Positions 25,704 through 39,240 of a stretch of 64,000 bases of DNA are shown here, in pieces. Origin of the DNA: Rhynochetos jubatus (Eukaryota > Chordata > Aves > Eurypygiformes > Rhynochetidae); contig CM050656.1 in NCBI GenBank assembly GCA_027574665.1, positions 4,401,001 through 4,465,000 of the forward strand. Direction: 5' to 3'. The notes below the pieces were generated by a model. It saw nothing but the letters and a program-made list of their open reading frames with translations. It was not told where the DNA came from and did no database searches. A program made the position numbers and the translations under genes. Positions within the stretch are counted from its first letter, which is position 1. Each line of letters opens with the position of its first letter.

Positions 25704-28700
25704 TGGTAAAATTCCTGATTTCTTAGATGCTGTACCAACTACATAAACAGCCCTCTGTGTCTCAAGTTTTTTTCATCTGTGACCTCCCCAATATAAATTT
25801 CAATAGACAAATTCAGATCTGAACACAAAACCAAATCACTTGCTGTTTATAAAGTGCACGTATTTGTGTTGCAAATGAGTGTAATGGATGTAATCCAATA
25901 GCACTACCATTGTCAGGATCCCTTTCTTTCCGCTTTTTAAAATTACATATACATTTAAAATAGATTTATAACTGCCTATTTCTATAGCCGAGCAAAACCT
26001 GGCATTTCACTAGCTGTGCCTTTGATAGTTAAAACTTCCGTAGATGTTTTTATGCTTTCTTTGTGGTTACTGGAAACAGGAACTATTTATTTTGAAGGTT
26101 CTTATTTTTAGCATCTGCAGCTGAAAATGTGTCTACTTGGTTATGTCAGTGCCACAGTTGTCATTTATGAAACATATATAGAGATCAAATGGAAACTTAG
26201 ACCTGTAGGTTAATGTAAACTTTAATTTTCTTTATACTTACAGCAAATATTCTGACTCCAGGTTCAGTTTTGCTTCTAAAAACTTGAATTTATTGGATGG
26301 CCATGAAAACACTAAGTGATCTGTGGCTTTACTGATGATTGGTTATACTGTGACACCTACCAGTAACACGTGCTTGGCATTGCCAGCTCTTCCAAGGCTG
26401 CCTCCCTCATGAGCTGCTTGGTCTTGCTGGTCCCTGCTGGTCCTCTTGGGTGCTGCTGCTTGGCCAAGGACTAACAGCGGGGAGCAGACTGTCTTAGAAT
26501 TGTCGACAGTCAACTCAGCTTGAAGCTTGCTTAACAAACCTCTTTTCAAGTCCATGTGATAGAGAGAAAACACAACCCTGGGGACTTGGGATCAAGCAGA
26601 CGGAAAGGAGTTTAAGCCCTAAACAGTTCCAACTAGAGTTCTTCTTTATACAGCATAATCCTCTTATGCATCCACCTATTTCTTATCTCTCTAAGCGTTT
26701 GAATATTATATTTATTTGCAAAGTGTGCACACAGGCTTCGTTTATATTGTATGCACACTGTGCTCAGTGCATGCTATATGTCTTTAAATGCTGCAGCTGT
26801 ACGCTTCCCGCTCTGTATTGCGTCTCTTTGTCCATGCAACACCGCAGTGCCCTGTGCAGACCTTTGTCAGTCCTCGGACAGCTGTTGTTCACCTTGTCAG
26901 CCCATCCTGCAGCTGATCCATCACTCCCTGATTTCTTCAGCTGCACAGCTACCATGATGAGACTGCAGAGTCCTAAGGCCTTCGTAGGATTGTGCTAACC
27001 GAAGCCAGGAACGATCCAAAGAAATGGTTGGGAGTGCTTCCTTCCCTGTTCTCAATAATCTGTTTGCAGCATGTGCATCTTCATGTGCACAAGTCTTTTT
27101 GGGGTCAAGGCCTCGCTGGTGTCTTCCAGGCTCGACTGAATTACTGCTTGTGCAGTCGCGAAGCAGAGCAGGTAGTACGTTCTGGCGGGGCAGAACCTCA
27201 TGGGCAGTCATTAGACTTAGCATCTGTAAATTACTTGGCAAACCATGTCTGAAAGGTGCTAAAGAAGCACCTCTACAGGGATTATTAATGCATACAAATA
27301 AAGTGAAATTTTGAATGCTAAATAACTAAACAAAACCCAAAGACAGATATTGCAGGTATTCTAGAAAGGCTGTAAATCAGTTGCAGGCAGTAGGTTGGAA
27401 CAGAGGGTGGAAGCGCTAGAAACACATCTGTCATCAGCGCAGCTGTAGCAACCTTATTTCCTGACGGCAGAAAGAGCAGCTTTGATCACTGCTGTCACCA
27501 AAGCACTAATTCTTAAAAAGTAAGTTAAAAGCCAGTCTAAAGTTTAATAAAAAATAGAAGTTTATGACTTTGAAAACTTGTTTCAAACGTTGATTTTCTT
27601 TCTTAATAAAATGTGTTTTAATGAAAGGAAATTAAGGCCCCTACGATGCTGAGTTTCTAAGTTGATTTAATCCTTTTTTTCTTGCTTACCTGTTGACCTC
27701 GTTTCATCAGCTATCTAAATGTAACATTTCTTTAATTAGTGAATAGCGAATAACACTGGGGAAGTGGAACTGCTCAGATTGTATTACATAGTGCTGTAAA
27801 TCAGGTCAAAGCTGTACTTGGATAAAAAAAAGAAATTCTGCTTGTCAGGTGGGTGTTTACCCCGATGTTTGCATTCGGGTCAGTGGTAAGCTCTTAAAGT
27901 AATCTCTCATTCACTGCACCGTGGTTCTTGGAGTGCACAAAGTAGCATGAAACTAAGCCAGGAGAGATGCTGCAGGAAGGGCACCTAACCCACCTGCTAA
28001 TGGACACAGCCCAGGTAAATCAAGCTTAGGCTGGTCTGAAATAACTCCCCCACAACACAGGGCCCCCAGCATAGCTGCTGTGCTCTGCAGATCTGCTATC
28101 GCACTCAGGTAGCCTTGGTTCCAGTGTTGCACACTCTGCCTTTCCTCTAGATATTAGGACCGTGGGATATTTTCCTTATTGAGGACACACTCTGAGGTTT
28201 TTATGGCATTACAGCCCCATGAGAAAAGTGAGCATGAAGGCTTGGGGTTGGAGAAGAGGGAGGGAATAAGCCTCACTCCGTTGGCCCTAGAGAAGTCCAA
28301 AGCATCATAACTGGAGTCAGAAGAGTCCCACTGTGAGGAACGTATGTTTGTACTTATTTCTTCACTTTGAAGTAGAGAGAACTGATTTAAGGGCTGGCTG
28401 TGAAAGTAGACATAGACATAAAGAGAGACATAAAGAAATCATTCTGACACCACTGCTTCCTGAAGAGACCTGGGAGCTGGGAGTGAGTGCTCTCAGGGAT
28501 CCTATAAAGTGACGTTTGGTTTTGAAGCTGTTCTTCACACTCTTCTGCATTTTTGCCAAGGCCCTGCGTAATAAACAGTGCATCCGTAGTGATACCTTGG
28601 TGGAATATCAGTAAATCAAGTGATCAGCTTCAGTTTTAATTACTGCTTCTACATACAAACCACCTACAGCTGTACATGGAATTGCACCCACTGTGTGGTA

Positions 28701-31700
28701 ACAGTGACAAACCAGAAGATGAGTGTTACCCTTGCTGCACCCGTGAGCTCGTTTTACTCTGCTAAAGCATCTTGAGAGCAAGGGAGAATTCAGCTATAGG
28801 AAAGAACTTGATTGGAAGCATGGAGAAATTGGAGTGACTTCTGATCTGATCTAACTATGCAACCTCACTCCTTGGGAAGCTGCAGTCGTTAGGTCTTTGT
28901 GGTTGATTTGCAAAGGGTAAAAACACTGATCTGGGGAATCTAGTAGCAGCAATGTGTAACGTTAATCTCAGGTCTTCTTCGGTATCACTATCGCAGCGGT
29001 CACTGTATGCAGCGTGGCTAATGCTTTGAACTATCTAGGCAATCACGGATTATGCTGCCACAAGCACAACTCAAAATACAGATCCATGCCTAATAACGGC
29101 AGCTGCTTTCATCTCTCTTGCACGGTATGTTTCTGCGCTGTAAATACAGGCTGGAAGATACAGGCTGGGGGAAGAAGGGAGTGAAATTTTCTTTGACAAG
29201 TCTGTTTTTTATGTTTGCTTGAACAGAGGGGTTTAGCAAACACTGAGAAAGGGAAATTGCCTTTTCTCTCAAGATTACAGAAGTCAGCATTTGTTTAAGC
29301 AATCTATCGTGCTTCGCTGTAAAACCCCCGTGCCTCTCAACCAAAAGGAACAGGAAAGGAAAGGTTTGCATGTTAGGAGGTACTATTCCAATGTCTACTT
29401 GCTGTTACAGAAGGACAGACATGACTACCTCCAGTGGTGAATCCTGCGCTTCTTTTAAAGACAATTAAGGAGTGAATTTCCTGGGGCATATCTGGAGTCT
29501 CCAAAATAGTGAAACTGTTTCCATACTGCCCTCTAAAACCTGCCCTTGGTCAGTGGTTGGTCCTTGAGCCAGGGGCAACCTTGTAGGAGCAGGGGAATGG
29601 TCTCCATTGCAGGGGCATATGTACTGATCCCAAAGACAGGTTGCTCCTTTGTCTCTGTCCAGAGATACCAGAATGTGGAAGCTCAACTGGTTCTGTCGCA
29701 GCATGGAAAAGGGATTTTCCTGAGGCGCCAGAAGAGGGAGGAGACCCTCCCTGCTGACAGCAAAGCCACCCCGGTTACAGTGTGCCTCTCCCTGCTGTGG
29801 GATGGGAAAGGGGGTTCTGGCTGATGGATTTTTTACTGTCTAGGAGTAGGTGTGAGAACTGACCCCTTCCAACATCAACTATCCTACACTTCCAATAAAA
29901 AAAAGGTCACTTGGTGACCCTGCCCCGGAGCCTCTTCCCTCCCCCTGACATTCTTCGGTCTGCAGGTGTGGGTGTTAGAAGCTACTGGCTCCGTAGGAGC
30001 AAAGTTTGTGTGTTAACCTGAAGATGTGGCCTTGCTTGAGCTAGTCAGCATTTCCTTATTTATCATTATTCTAAATGGAGTGTAAAGCACAACTGAACCT
30101 CTACTCTGTCCTAACAGATCACTTGGATCTCTGAAAAGATCCTGGAATTCAGAACATGCTGAGTTCACCTTGCCCTGCTCCCCCTCTGTGGTGTATGTGA
30201 AGAAGGACCTTGCTCCGAGTCTCTTTAGGGTTTTCATTTCAACCAGCTTGCTGCTGAATAGTTCTTCCCTTTTTTCGGTTCAAGCCTGGGAGGGAGGGTT
30301 ATTTGGTAAGTTTAGCAATAGCTGTGTAAGCTTTATTTTTACTTAGCTGTGTTATTTCTTTCTTATGACTGTTGCAATCGCCTGCCATCTGGGGGCTTCT
30401 GGACCTGCTTCAATAAATCGTATTCTCTTTTCCTGTTGCTCTGAGGATTTGCAACAGGACTGGAAACTGGATGGGATGTGTAGTGGGCTGCGAGCTGTGG
30501 ATGAAGCATAAGCCATATTTTACTTGTTTCTGCTTACATAAAATTGTCGTGGTAAGTCACCAAAAATGACAGCCAGGGAAGAAATCGGTGGCTAAGAAAT
30601 TTTGATTTGACAAGCTGATACAGTGTGAGCAGGGGGCTGCTAACCCCCTTTCTTCTTGGCCTCTAGTAGAGCGTTATTGCTGACCTTTATGAATGTGTGT
30701 GCTCTTGGGTGGATCAAAATGTTGTCAGGAAGCGTACTTGAAAGGACAAAGTAGCGCCTACCAAAAATGCCACCCTCTGGAGGTGCCATTGTCAGGAGCT
30801 GCGTCGCAGGGAGGTCCCCAGGAGACCCGCTTGTACGCTGCAGCCATATGCACCTGGGAAATTCTTGCAGCGGAGTCCTTTCTTTTAAAAATCAGCTCTT
30901 TCCACTTATGTGCTGCATCTGTGGGTTTTGTAAATTTTCTTTACACCTTTTTAGGAGTCCGTATTTATAAGTTTCTGTGTGAAGCCTCAACGTTTTCTAC
31001 ATCAATTTTCTTTCCCAAGAGACTGTGAAATGACTCAGCCCAGCAGCCTTCTGTGATTCCAGCATCTGTATTTATGAGCTTGAGGATGTGTGTGATGCAA
31101 CATTTCATTTTCGTTTGCTTTTTGTTTTATGTACTTATTTTCACTTGGCATATTACTCATTCCTCCCGTTCTGTAAATAGATCATTGTTGGAGATTGGCT
31201 CCGACCAGTTTTTACTGTCTTTGCTCTTTTGCCCTGGCTGATGCTCCTGCTCCAGTCGTTTGTTGGCCTTACGCTCGCCTTTGCTCTAACTGGCAGATCG
31301 TCGCTCTGTCGGCAATTCTCAGTTTCTGAATTGCCGCGCTTAATAATAGCAGTTTTGAGGTTCAGCGTTGTCAACTTTGACTGCTCCCTTGACCTCCTCA
31401 TTTTCCTGGGAGGTTATTGGGATAGACAGATAATGGGAGAATATACTAAAAGAAATGCTGTGGCATTCATTACTCTTCCTGTGAACCTTCATTTGTAAAT
31501 GCTGGTTAATGGTAACGTAGCTGCTGTCCAATGTGCTCTCAGTTAGCATCTGTCATGCATGCAAAGTAGAGATGCCTTTCTTGCTCTGCTGCAAAATAAC
31601 TTACCATTTTCTATCTGCTCCTGAGGACCAAGCTGGCCTGTCCCCCTTTAAAGTAATAATCCACTTAATATGCAGGTGGATTAGTTCAAGTGGTTGGGTT

Positions 31701-34521
31701 AAAGAAATCTTTTTGTAGGAAGAAATAACCATACTCGGTTCATAATTAGCTTTTGCTTTTGTTTTGCATTAGTTTAATCCCAGGGTTTATTCTTTTGGGC
31801 CTATATTCAGGAACATAGGTGTTTCAAGCATTGTCTTAGTGCTCTTACAACCTCCTGCCTGGGTGCTGATCCCTTCTGAGAATGCTAGAATTAACACGGC
31901 TTCAGCTGCAGTAGGCCCACAAGAATGATAAACACTAGGGTCAGGTGACCTCAGGTGTACTTATTCCTAAAGGGAAATTAACTGGGTGGTAGTGACTGTT
32001 TTACGTATGACGACAGGGTCAGATCCTAGATGTGAAGAGGTTTCTGGTAGGCTTCATGCTTCTCTTAGCTGCAATTAGTCATCTCACTGAACTCTTGGGT
32101 TTTGTGTGGAAGAAGCTACACATTACACAAAGACTCAAAGGTAATTTCAGAAATCTTGTTAGGAGCATCAGAGTTGTGTAACTTTATTTTTGGATCTCTG
32201 GTATTGCTGGAACATGGCTTCTCTTGCTCTGTTAGAGGGAAGCAAATGATGTGCAGAATTGAGCCCCCAGTGAAAATTTGTCTTGCATCACTCTGTTCAA
32301 CGGTTTAAGTAGCAGTCTCTCTTGCCTCCCTTACGCTTGCACATGACAGACAAGGGGACCCTAATCCTTTTGCCCTTTGTGTGCTGACGGTTACACTGAG
32401 ACCATCTACAAGCGGGTTCCACTGTACATGTAGGGCCAGACTATCAGTGATTGATCACGTCTCCAAAGACACCTGCTGGTAGTCTATTTATAAGTCTAGT
32501 CCATGTTGAGTGAAGTCCTTGGGGATAAAAGAGCTTTATATATGCAAAATATTCATTTTTCTTCTAAGTAGGGTAAAGCCGTTTCCATCTCAAGGGATGA
32601 AAAACCTGGGAGTGTTCGTGGAATTGAGCCCATCTTTTAATGACGGTATCAGCAGAGTTGCCAGGCTGACATCTGATTATCTCACAACCGTGTAGCGCCG
32701 CATTACCACCTCTCCCAAATGGGTGTTGGATTGCTTATCCATGCCTTTTGCAACACCCTGGATGAATTAATTCAACTCTCCCTGGAGGGCTTCCAACAGG
32801 GACAATTCACTGGTAACAACTGATGCAGAGGTTTCCCTTCCAGGATTTTAACTTGGCCATCGCGTGTTTTGCTCATCCTGGGGTGTGTGGTGTTGATGTC
32901 CTGGTGTCGGATAACAGAAGGCTGTATCTCGCTTTGCAGTGTGTGGGTTAATGCAGTCATTTTACATCTCTAAAAATGAAGGTCTCAACAGAGTAAAGCG
33001 AGTTTGGTGGCCCTGACCTCGTCTCTCTTGGATGTTTGTCTGCAATATAAACCAAGCACATGGATTGGCATGGTTCATGGGGCTAGCAGTCCTCTCATGA
33101 GATCCAGGGAAGGGCTGCCTGGGGGTGCCAAAGGCTGAGGTGAATTAGCAAGGTCATGTCAAAAGCTTGACATAACTCACTTGGTTACACCCAGACCTGT
33201 AGCAACTCATTATTATGAGTTATTATAAGCAGTTGCCAGTCTATTAAAGCAAGCTGAAACAAGAGAAATGCCACGATGCTCAAGTTTTGGAGGTTTAGTA
33301 CACCTCTAGTAGTGTGCACACCACGGTCGCTGTGATGGGTTTTGTAAAGGTACAGCAGTACTTCCACCTTCAAGCTGTTCATGTTATCCTCCGTGTAGCT
33401 CTGCAACTCAGTGCTGGTTCTTTACTGATGTTGCAGAAAGACCTAATATGGCTGTGGCTAGGTTAAACTCTTGCCTGCATTCAGGTAACTTAGACAACCT
33501 CTGCTGTTGCCATTCTAAACTGTGAGGCTTTGATAGAACTCATATGGCCTGAATACACTGCACCTCTTGGGAAAACCTTCATTGCTGTCAGAGAAGCAAG
33601 CCTGAAAAACAGGTTTTTATCAGAACACATCCTACTTCAAGAAGGCTGGGATTAGATCCAGTTTCAAACTTTATGGATAATGCTCCTGTCTGATTTCTCA
33701 TTTGTATCTCTGCCATTTCCATTGGCAGAGCATCAGATCTGAAAGAGCCTCTGACCCACTAAATGCATGAATTAGTAAAGATGTGAGTTAATTTTCTTTG
33801 GGCATTGTAACAGATTTAAACATGATACCAGCAGAGAGGACTCTTTTCTGGAATCCCTTTCAAGTATCTTTTAAACATTTTTAATATATTTGCATTATGG
33901 TCAATTAAAAGGAGCAGAAACAATGCTAATAGTGAATTTCTTTTTACTGATGCTTTTAAAATTCCTGGAATTGTGCTTCATGCTTGAGGGTATGAGCCCA
34001 CCTCTAACTAATGAGAGCTAAGAAGCAGCTTCCCTGTGGGCAGATTATTCCATTTCTGCTGTACGGCTGCTGGCTTGTCTCCCCAGCTAAGGAAGGGCTA
34101 ACATCTTGCCAAAGTGTCTTCTGACTTCTTCCCTTAGGGCATTGTTTATTAATTCAGACAAAAACCTCTGACAGTAATGCAAAACAAAGCTGTTCCTTGA
34201 ACCCCACAGCCTTTGTTCCATGCCCTCTTCTTTCCCTCTCCTCTGCAGGGCTAGTTGTAGAGGAAGACTCCTTTAGTGCATGTTCATCTCGCTCTCTATA
34301 TCTTTTCTGAGCATCAACTGTTTCCAGCTGGATCTCAAAACTGCATGTGTTGGTCTTGGCTAAAGTGGGCAGGATTCTGGATAGACAGCCCCTCCATCTG
34401 GGCTAGCACCCCAATTTTAATGTTTCTTTTTAAATGATCAGTTAGAATAATGATATGAAATACCATAATGAAGCACAAAAATTCTCCAGTAAACCCAGGG
34501 AGATGTGGCTGCCTAGCCAAA

Positions 34522-34627
34522 GGCTCACTGAACACCTGGTCTAGTGGAAGGTGTCCCTGCCCATGGCAGGGTGGGTGAAACTGGATGATCTTTAAGGTCC
34601 CTTCCAACCCACACCATTCTGTAATTC
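34522..34627 (+). mobile_element. CR1 LINE fragment, 3' end, diverged
   Basis: On the plus strand this shows the last ~105 bases of a CR1 element: 'acctggtctagtggaagg', 'tgtccctgcccatggcagg', then 'gatgatctttaaggtccc' and 'ttccaacccacaccattctg', ending in a degenerate octamer tail. The left edge decays gradually (GCTCACTGAACACC where the consensus has a GCTTTGAGCAACC-type string). It is 5'-truncated with no coding part left. It lies opposite in orientation to the copy at 21,158-21,410 and is more diverged, so it is a separate, older insertion. Confidence 0.94.
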
Positions 34628-36422
34628 ATTCAGACCCACTGTCACCTTTGGCTCTGACAACTGTTCTTCTGTGGTCCAACGTGCCATCTCCTGCGTCCTG
34701 TGGACTCTGGAGGTTGTCTCTGAAACGCGATTAGATGACTCTGAAGCAGTGATGGTGTGGATAAGTCCCTGCTTGTGTTCGGATGGCAAGATATGGACGA
34801 GCAAGCGGCAGACCTAGAGCCTCAGTGCAACGTTCTGGTCCAGCAGCCCATGTGCAATGTGCACAGTGAGACACTCTGGGAAAAGTACCCCTTCAAACCC
34901 AGAAATATGCAGAATACCTAGAAATCTATTTTCATACCACTTTTTTTGCAAGTATTGTTTGATATGCAGCTTGTATCCAAGTAGGGATCACATTTATAGC
35001 AAGCACTCATGTCTGAAATTATCAAGAAAAAGTAGTGTATTCTAATTTAATTATATAAATCATTTAAATTATTTATAAGGGCTGTTTCAAATCTCTGTTC
35101 TGAAAATCTTTACAGACTGCGTGTGATTTAGTATTAACACATCTGAGGTGCAGAGGGGACATTAAGTCCTTCTCCTAATTTTTTTTTTTTTTATATTTTG
35201 GAAAACATAAAGAAGTCAGTAATTGGCTCTTTAATAGTGCTGTAACTGTTGATTTTTAACCTTGTTTCAAAGCATGTTTGAATACAGAGCAATTCAGAAA
35301 GTCCTGTGAGCAGCAGTTTTAGTAGCTACCATAGCAACAAGTATAATATCCCAGCCCTTTCTCCCCAGTGGGGGCTAGAAAAGCCCAGAAAGGACACTAT
35401 GTAAAGACATTTCCGTACAGCTTTGCTAACACCGCTCGCGTCAGAATGGAGAGCACTCCATTTTAAACCAACATGTTTTTACTTGGGAACCAGCGCAGCA
35501 CAATTCATCAAGTGATGGTGGTGCTGACTGAGAATAGGGGAGAGCTGTGAAGAATTCAAGTGTTACACACATTTTAATACAATCTGTGTAGTTCAGGAAA
35601 CGATCCGCACACGTTCTAGTATTTTCTAGTTTAGTTTTAGTCTCTTCTATCTGCATGGCGTAGTCTCTTCTGTTTGTACATTTTCCTGTTGTTGGGAAGG
35701 CTTCGTCTCTATCACCTCTGTGCCAAGAAATAAGGAGTCTTGTCTCATTAATGCTGTCACTGCCATGTCGCTTTGTCCTTAGGATAACGCAGGGGAAGTC
35801 CAAGGGCAGGGGTCTGAGCAAGCTGCGTGTATTTTGGAAAGAGGAGAGTTTGAGATGGCCACCTGCTTCTGGGACCCCTGAACTTCTTTGAAGTTTTGGA
35901 AGCCAAACAGAACAGAATTTCAGAGCTGTCCTTATGTTAACAATAAGCCAAATCAGAACCGTGGATCTTAATTAACATTTCTGCATTTAGAATTACTTTG
36001 GTGAACACAATAGAGCTGATTATTACTGAAAACCTCTTCAAAGAAGTTAAATTAATCTGATAAATCAACGTGGCCACTGCAGATAAGTCTTGTGGAGCAC
36101 TTTCAAGCTGTACCAGGGTCTGTCAAAAGAATGGCAAATCTGGCAATCTGGCAAAATGAATATCAAATATCCAAGAGTACACATTTTTGGTGGGGAGAGG
36201 AGTAAGAGAAATGACACACGTAAACGTCACGAGCTTGCATGCAGGGTAACATGAGGCTGCAAACATGACATTAAACAGGGTCAGCAGAAGCAAGCTTGAA
36301 GACAACAATGGAGAATGCTGGAACTGCTTTGGCTGACGGCTCTAGGAGCAGATGGTAAAGAAGGGAAAGTGATGTAGGGGAGCAATGGTAGGACATTTGT
36401 GCTCCTTCAGAAGTCTTCAGCT

Positions 36423-36438
36423 TAATAATAATAATAAT
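36423..36438. repeat. Short (TAA)5 microsatellite
   Basis: Five perfect TAA units followed by a T. It is too short to be expected to be highly variable. Confidence 0.9.
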
Positions 36439-38939
36439 CATCCTGCTGTGAATGAAATTTCATTCCCTGTCACATCCAAGTGAGGAGCAGCATACTGAGG
36501 ATAGGTGGGTAGTAAAATCCTAAAATTGAAGAAATCTACTGAAGAATCAGTAGCTGTGGCTACTGCAGAAGATCTCAAAGTGAGCAATGGGCCAGCCCTG
36601 TGTTTGCAGCAAACAACGGGGAGGTTTCCGGGAAAGGTGTTTACTCCTCCAGAGGACAATTTACATCTTATTCTTGTTTAAGGTCATCTTTTCAGAGTGC
36701 CAAGGCTCAGCTGATAGATGTTTTTGGATGTCAGTGATATATAAGTGGAAATATAAGATATTCAGTGTAGCTACTTTTATCAAAGAGTGCAAGTGCTGAA
36801 TTCCTATTGGTACAAAGCATTCCTTCTCTTTCTTAGTATGAAGTCAGAGAAGCAAACTAAAGAGGGTGATGTACAGAGAGGTGTAAAAAGAACAGAAGCC
36901 TAGCCTGAAATCAAACATAAGGAAGAGGATATATCTAGAGTCGAGCACAAAGGGAAACTGCAAGGTATTAGAGAAAAGTTAGCATTACCCTCCCAACAGG
37001 CTCAGACTTGGAGGTTGTGTCCCTGACCTCTGCTGGTGCCAAATGTCAGGCCTGACTGGCCTTTTTAATATTCTATTATGCCTTCCTGACATTAAAGGTT
37101 GTGAGACAGGCTGGAAAGCACTTAACAAATTAACAGGGGAGGTGGTGTATGCCCACCTACAGTACTGCCCTTTGGGTCACTCCTGGGGACTGTTACAGTA
37201 GTTACCCCTGTGGTACCATACCTTCCTTCTGCCCACAGCTGACACGATGTTCAGTAGGAGTGGCCAGGTGATTCATGTTAGATGGCTATATGTATGTAGA
37301 TTTAAAGGTTTGGTTTTATTCCCCTAGACTTTCAGGTTCTGGCTGAACTCTGAGCAGGGACTATTGGAAATCTCTCAAGAGTTCTCAGTCTCAAGACTTC
37401 TAGTCTCAAGCAATTGTGCATGCACCAGGTTAACATCCAAAGTAAACCTTTGGTAAGCCAGCCCTCACTGTTCCCTAATGATAAACCAGCTATACCTGCT
37501 GGCTTTTTGAGAATGGCTGTGCTCTTTTTTAAAACATTTTTGTGATCTAGGATGATCTTTATAGAAATAAAGACTCACAGGGGAACCTGCACAGGTTTCA
37601 TGGAGCAATTCTCAGACTTGGAGCTGGAAGAGAAGAAACTGCATCCTCTGAAAGATGTGCTCCTGTTTCTGCCTTTGAAATTAGGGGACAGGGTATGAGA
37701 ATAGGTAACTTGTTTACAAGTTTTTCTTCCCTTTCAACTCTTTGAGCAATTTATGTCACCTTTTTTTCCTAGGCAATGCTGAGACAGACTTGCCAGCTCG
37801 AGTAGAAAGATAAAACAGATGAAGGGAGTGGAGGGGGAAAGCGTTCCCTTTTTTCAGTTCTGTACAATGATATAAAAAGTGGGTTACGAACTAAAATATT
37901 GAATCACAATTCTTCAGGCAGTTTTATACTTAAAACATAGCCTTGTCAAGTCTGTGTTTGATATGGTTTAATTAATGCTTCCCTTACCTTGTGTTTGGTT
38001 TTGATGTGTATGTGATAGATTCATACAAGCTCAAGTGATCAAAAAGAGGCATTTGTCAGTGTCAGAGCCTGTGTTAAGGACTCAGTTGGCTCCCTGTATG
38101 CCCTAGATGAGGAAGGTGGGGATGGGTTATTAGAGGAATGTGAATCCGCTACTAAGAAATCGCCTACAGTAAATGAAGCTAATGCTGTTTTCATTAGGCT
38201 GCACGTGGCACCAGGATCAAATGAGTTTGGAAAGTTAAGTCAAACCGAGTCTGACGTCCCCTGTAATGCGACGGGAAGTTGTTCACAGCCTGTAGGTTTG
38301 CATTTGTTAGGAAGGTTTGTTCATTCTTCCAGCACAAAATTCTCATTTTCAGCAATCACCATCTGAAGGTCCTTTTGTGAGACAATTATTTGCAAACACC
38401 TTTATTATTTGAGACAACCCAGTAGGAAGGAAAGGAGATGGAGCATGTAATTGTTCTCATAGGGACTGGTGGTGGGATCATGCCTACAGCAGGAGGAGTT
38501 AGGAAGGAAGGGCAAAAGTCTTTTAGTTGGGATTTGCTTGCATATGGAGCTGGCAGTGATGCAGACCCTGGATCGGCTTCAGTCAGCGACATTGCTTCTT
38601 CTCCCGTTTCCCTGGGTAACCTCCTTAATCAGTTAGGATGTACAGGGCTATGCGACCTTCCGTTCCTGGCTCGCTCCAAGTGCCTTGTGATGTTTCAAGC
38701 ATCCTCATTGCTCTTCATTTCCTTAAGTGTTAATAAAAGTAATACCAGGTATCTGTAAGGTAGTGCTTGATGGGATAAAGTGCTTTGATAAGCTCTTAAT
38801 TATATGGCTCCTTATAATTTGTTGACTTCCCTTCATAGCAATAGTGGGATGCTTCTAGCACAAGGCCTCTTTCTCCGTGGTGGCATTTGACACAATCCTG
38901 CTGATTTCATTAATTTACACTCTGATTTGCACAACGTTT

Positions 38940-39240
38940 TTTTGCAAGTTGATCACACTGATTGATTGACTAGGAAAATAGGTTTTATCATCCTTAGTCT
39001 CCAAATTGAATAGTTGTAGCTGTTGGATTATGCTAATCCTGGTGGTATCCTCCTTTGGCTGATTTGCATTGCTGAACAGAGCCGCCCCCATCTCGTCCCC
39101 CTTGTGCTGCCCCTGCAAATTAGGGGATTAAGGGAAGAGGTGCTTAAGCTTAGCACTGGATTGATACACATGGTTATGCAAATTGTGAAGGAAATCACAG
39201 GATTCTTGGAACTTATCCTGAATATTGTACATCTTTGATG
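38940..39240. promoter_or_regulatory. Candidate enhancer with bicoid-type palindrome and two octamers
   Basis: Several strong transcription-factor-like sites sit within 160 bases. There is a perfect inverted repeat GGATTA-TGC-TAATCC at 39,025-39,039, the pairing used by bicoid-class homeodomain proteins such as OTX, PITX and GSC. An octamer ATTTGCAT lies at 39,062-39,069 and its reverse complement ATGCAAAT at 39,176-39,183; these are POU-class sites. A further GGATTA is at 39,125-39,130. The block is non-coding. The minus-strand 167-codon frame that crosses it (39,028-39,531) has no protein character. This is the best regulatory candidate outside the CpG island. It lies about 5 kb upstream of it, so the island's gene is the nearest possible target in view. 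Conservation and activity are inferred, not shown. Confidence 0.4.

Larger units (their letters stand above)
21411..34521. other. Non-coding region, no gene recognised
   Basis: No reading frame here has recognisable protein character, and no RNA gene or LTR can be identified. The stretch contains an A/C-rich low-complexity tract (25,641-25,703) and two AT-rich blocks that look like candidate regulatory elements (22,085-22,290 and 23,095-23,215). A short string near 29,865-29,890 (CCCCTTCCAACATCAACTATCCTA) recalls a decayed CR1 3' end but is too short to call. The remainder is ordinary interspersed-repeat-poor sequence. Confidence 0.75.

Noticed and set aside
29855..29890. Possible fourth CR1 3' end
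   Set aside because: Only about 25 bases resemble the terminal block, and the diagnostic CCCTGCCCATGGCAGG text upstream is missing. Too weak to call.
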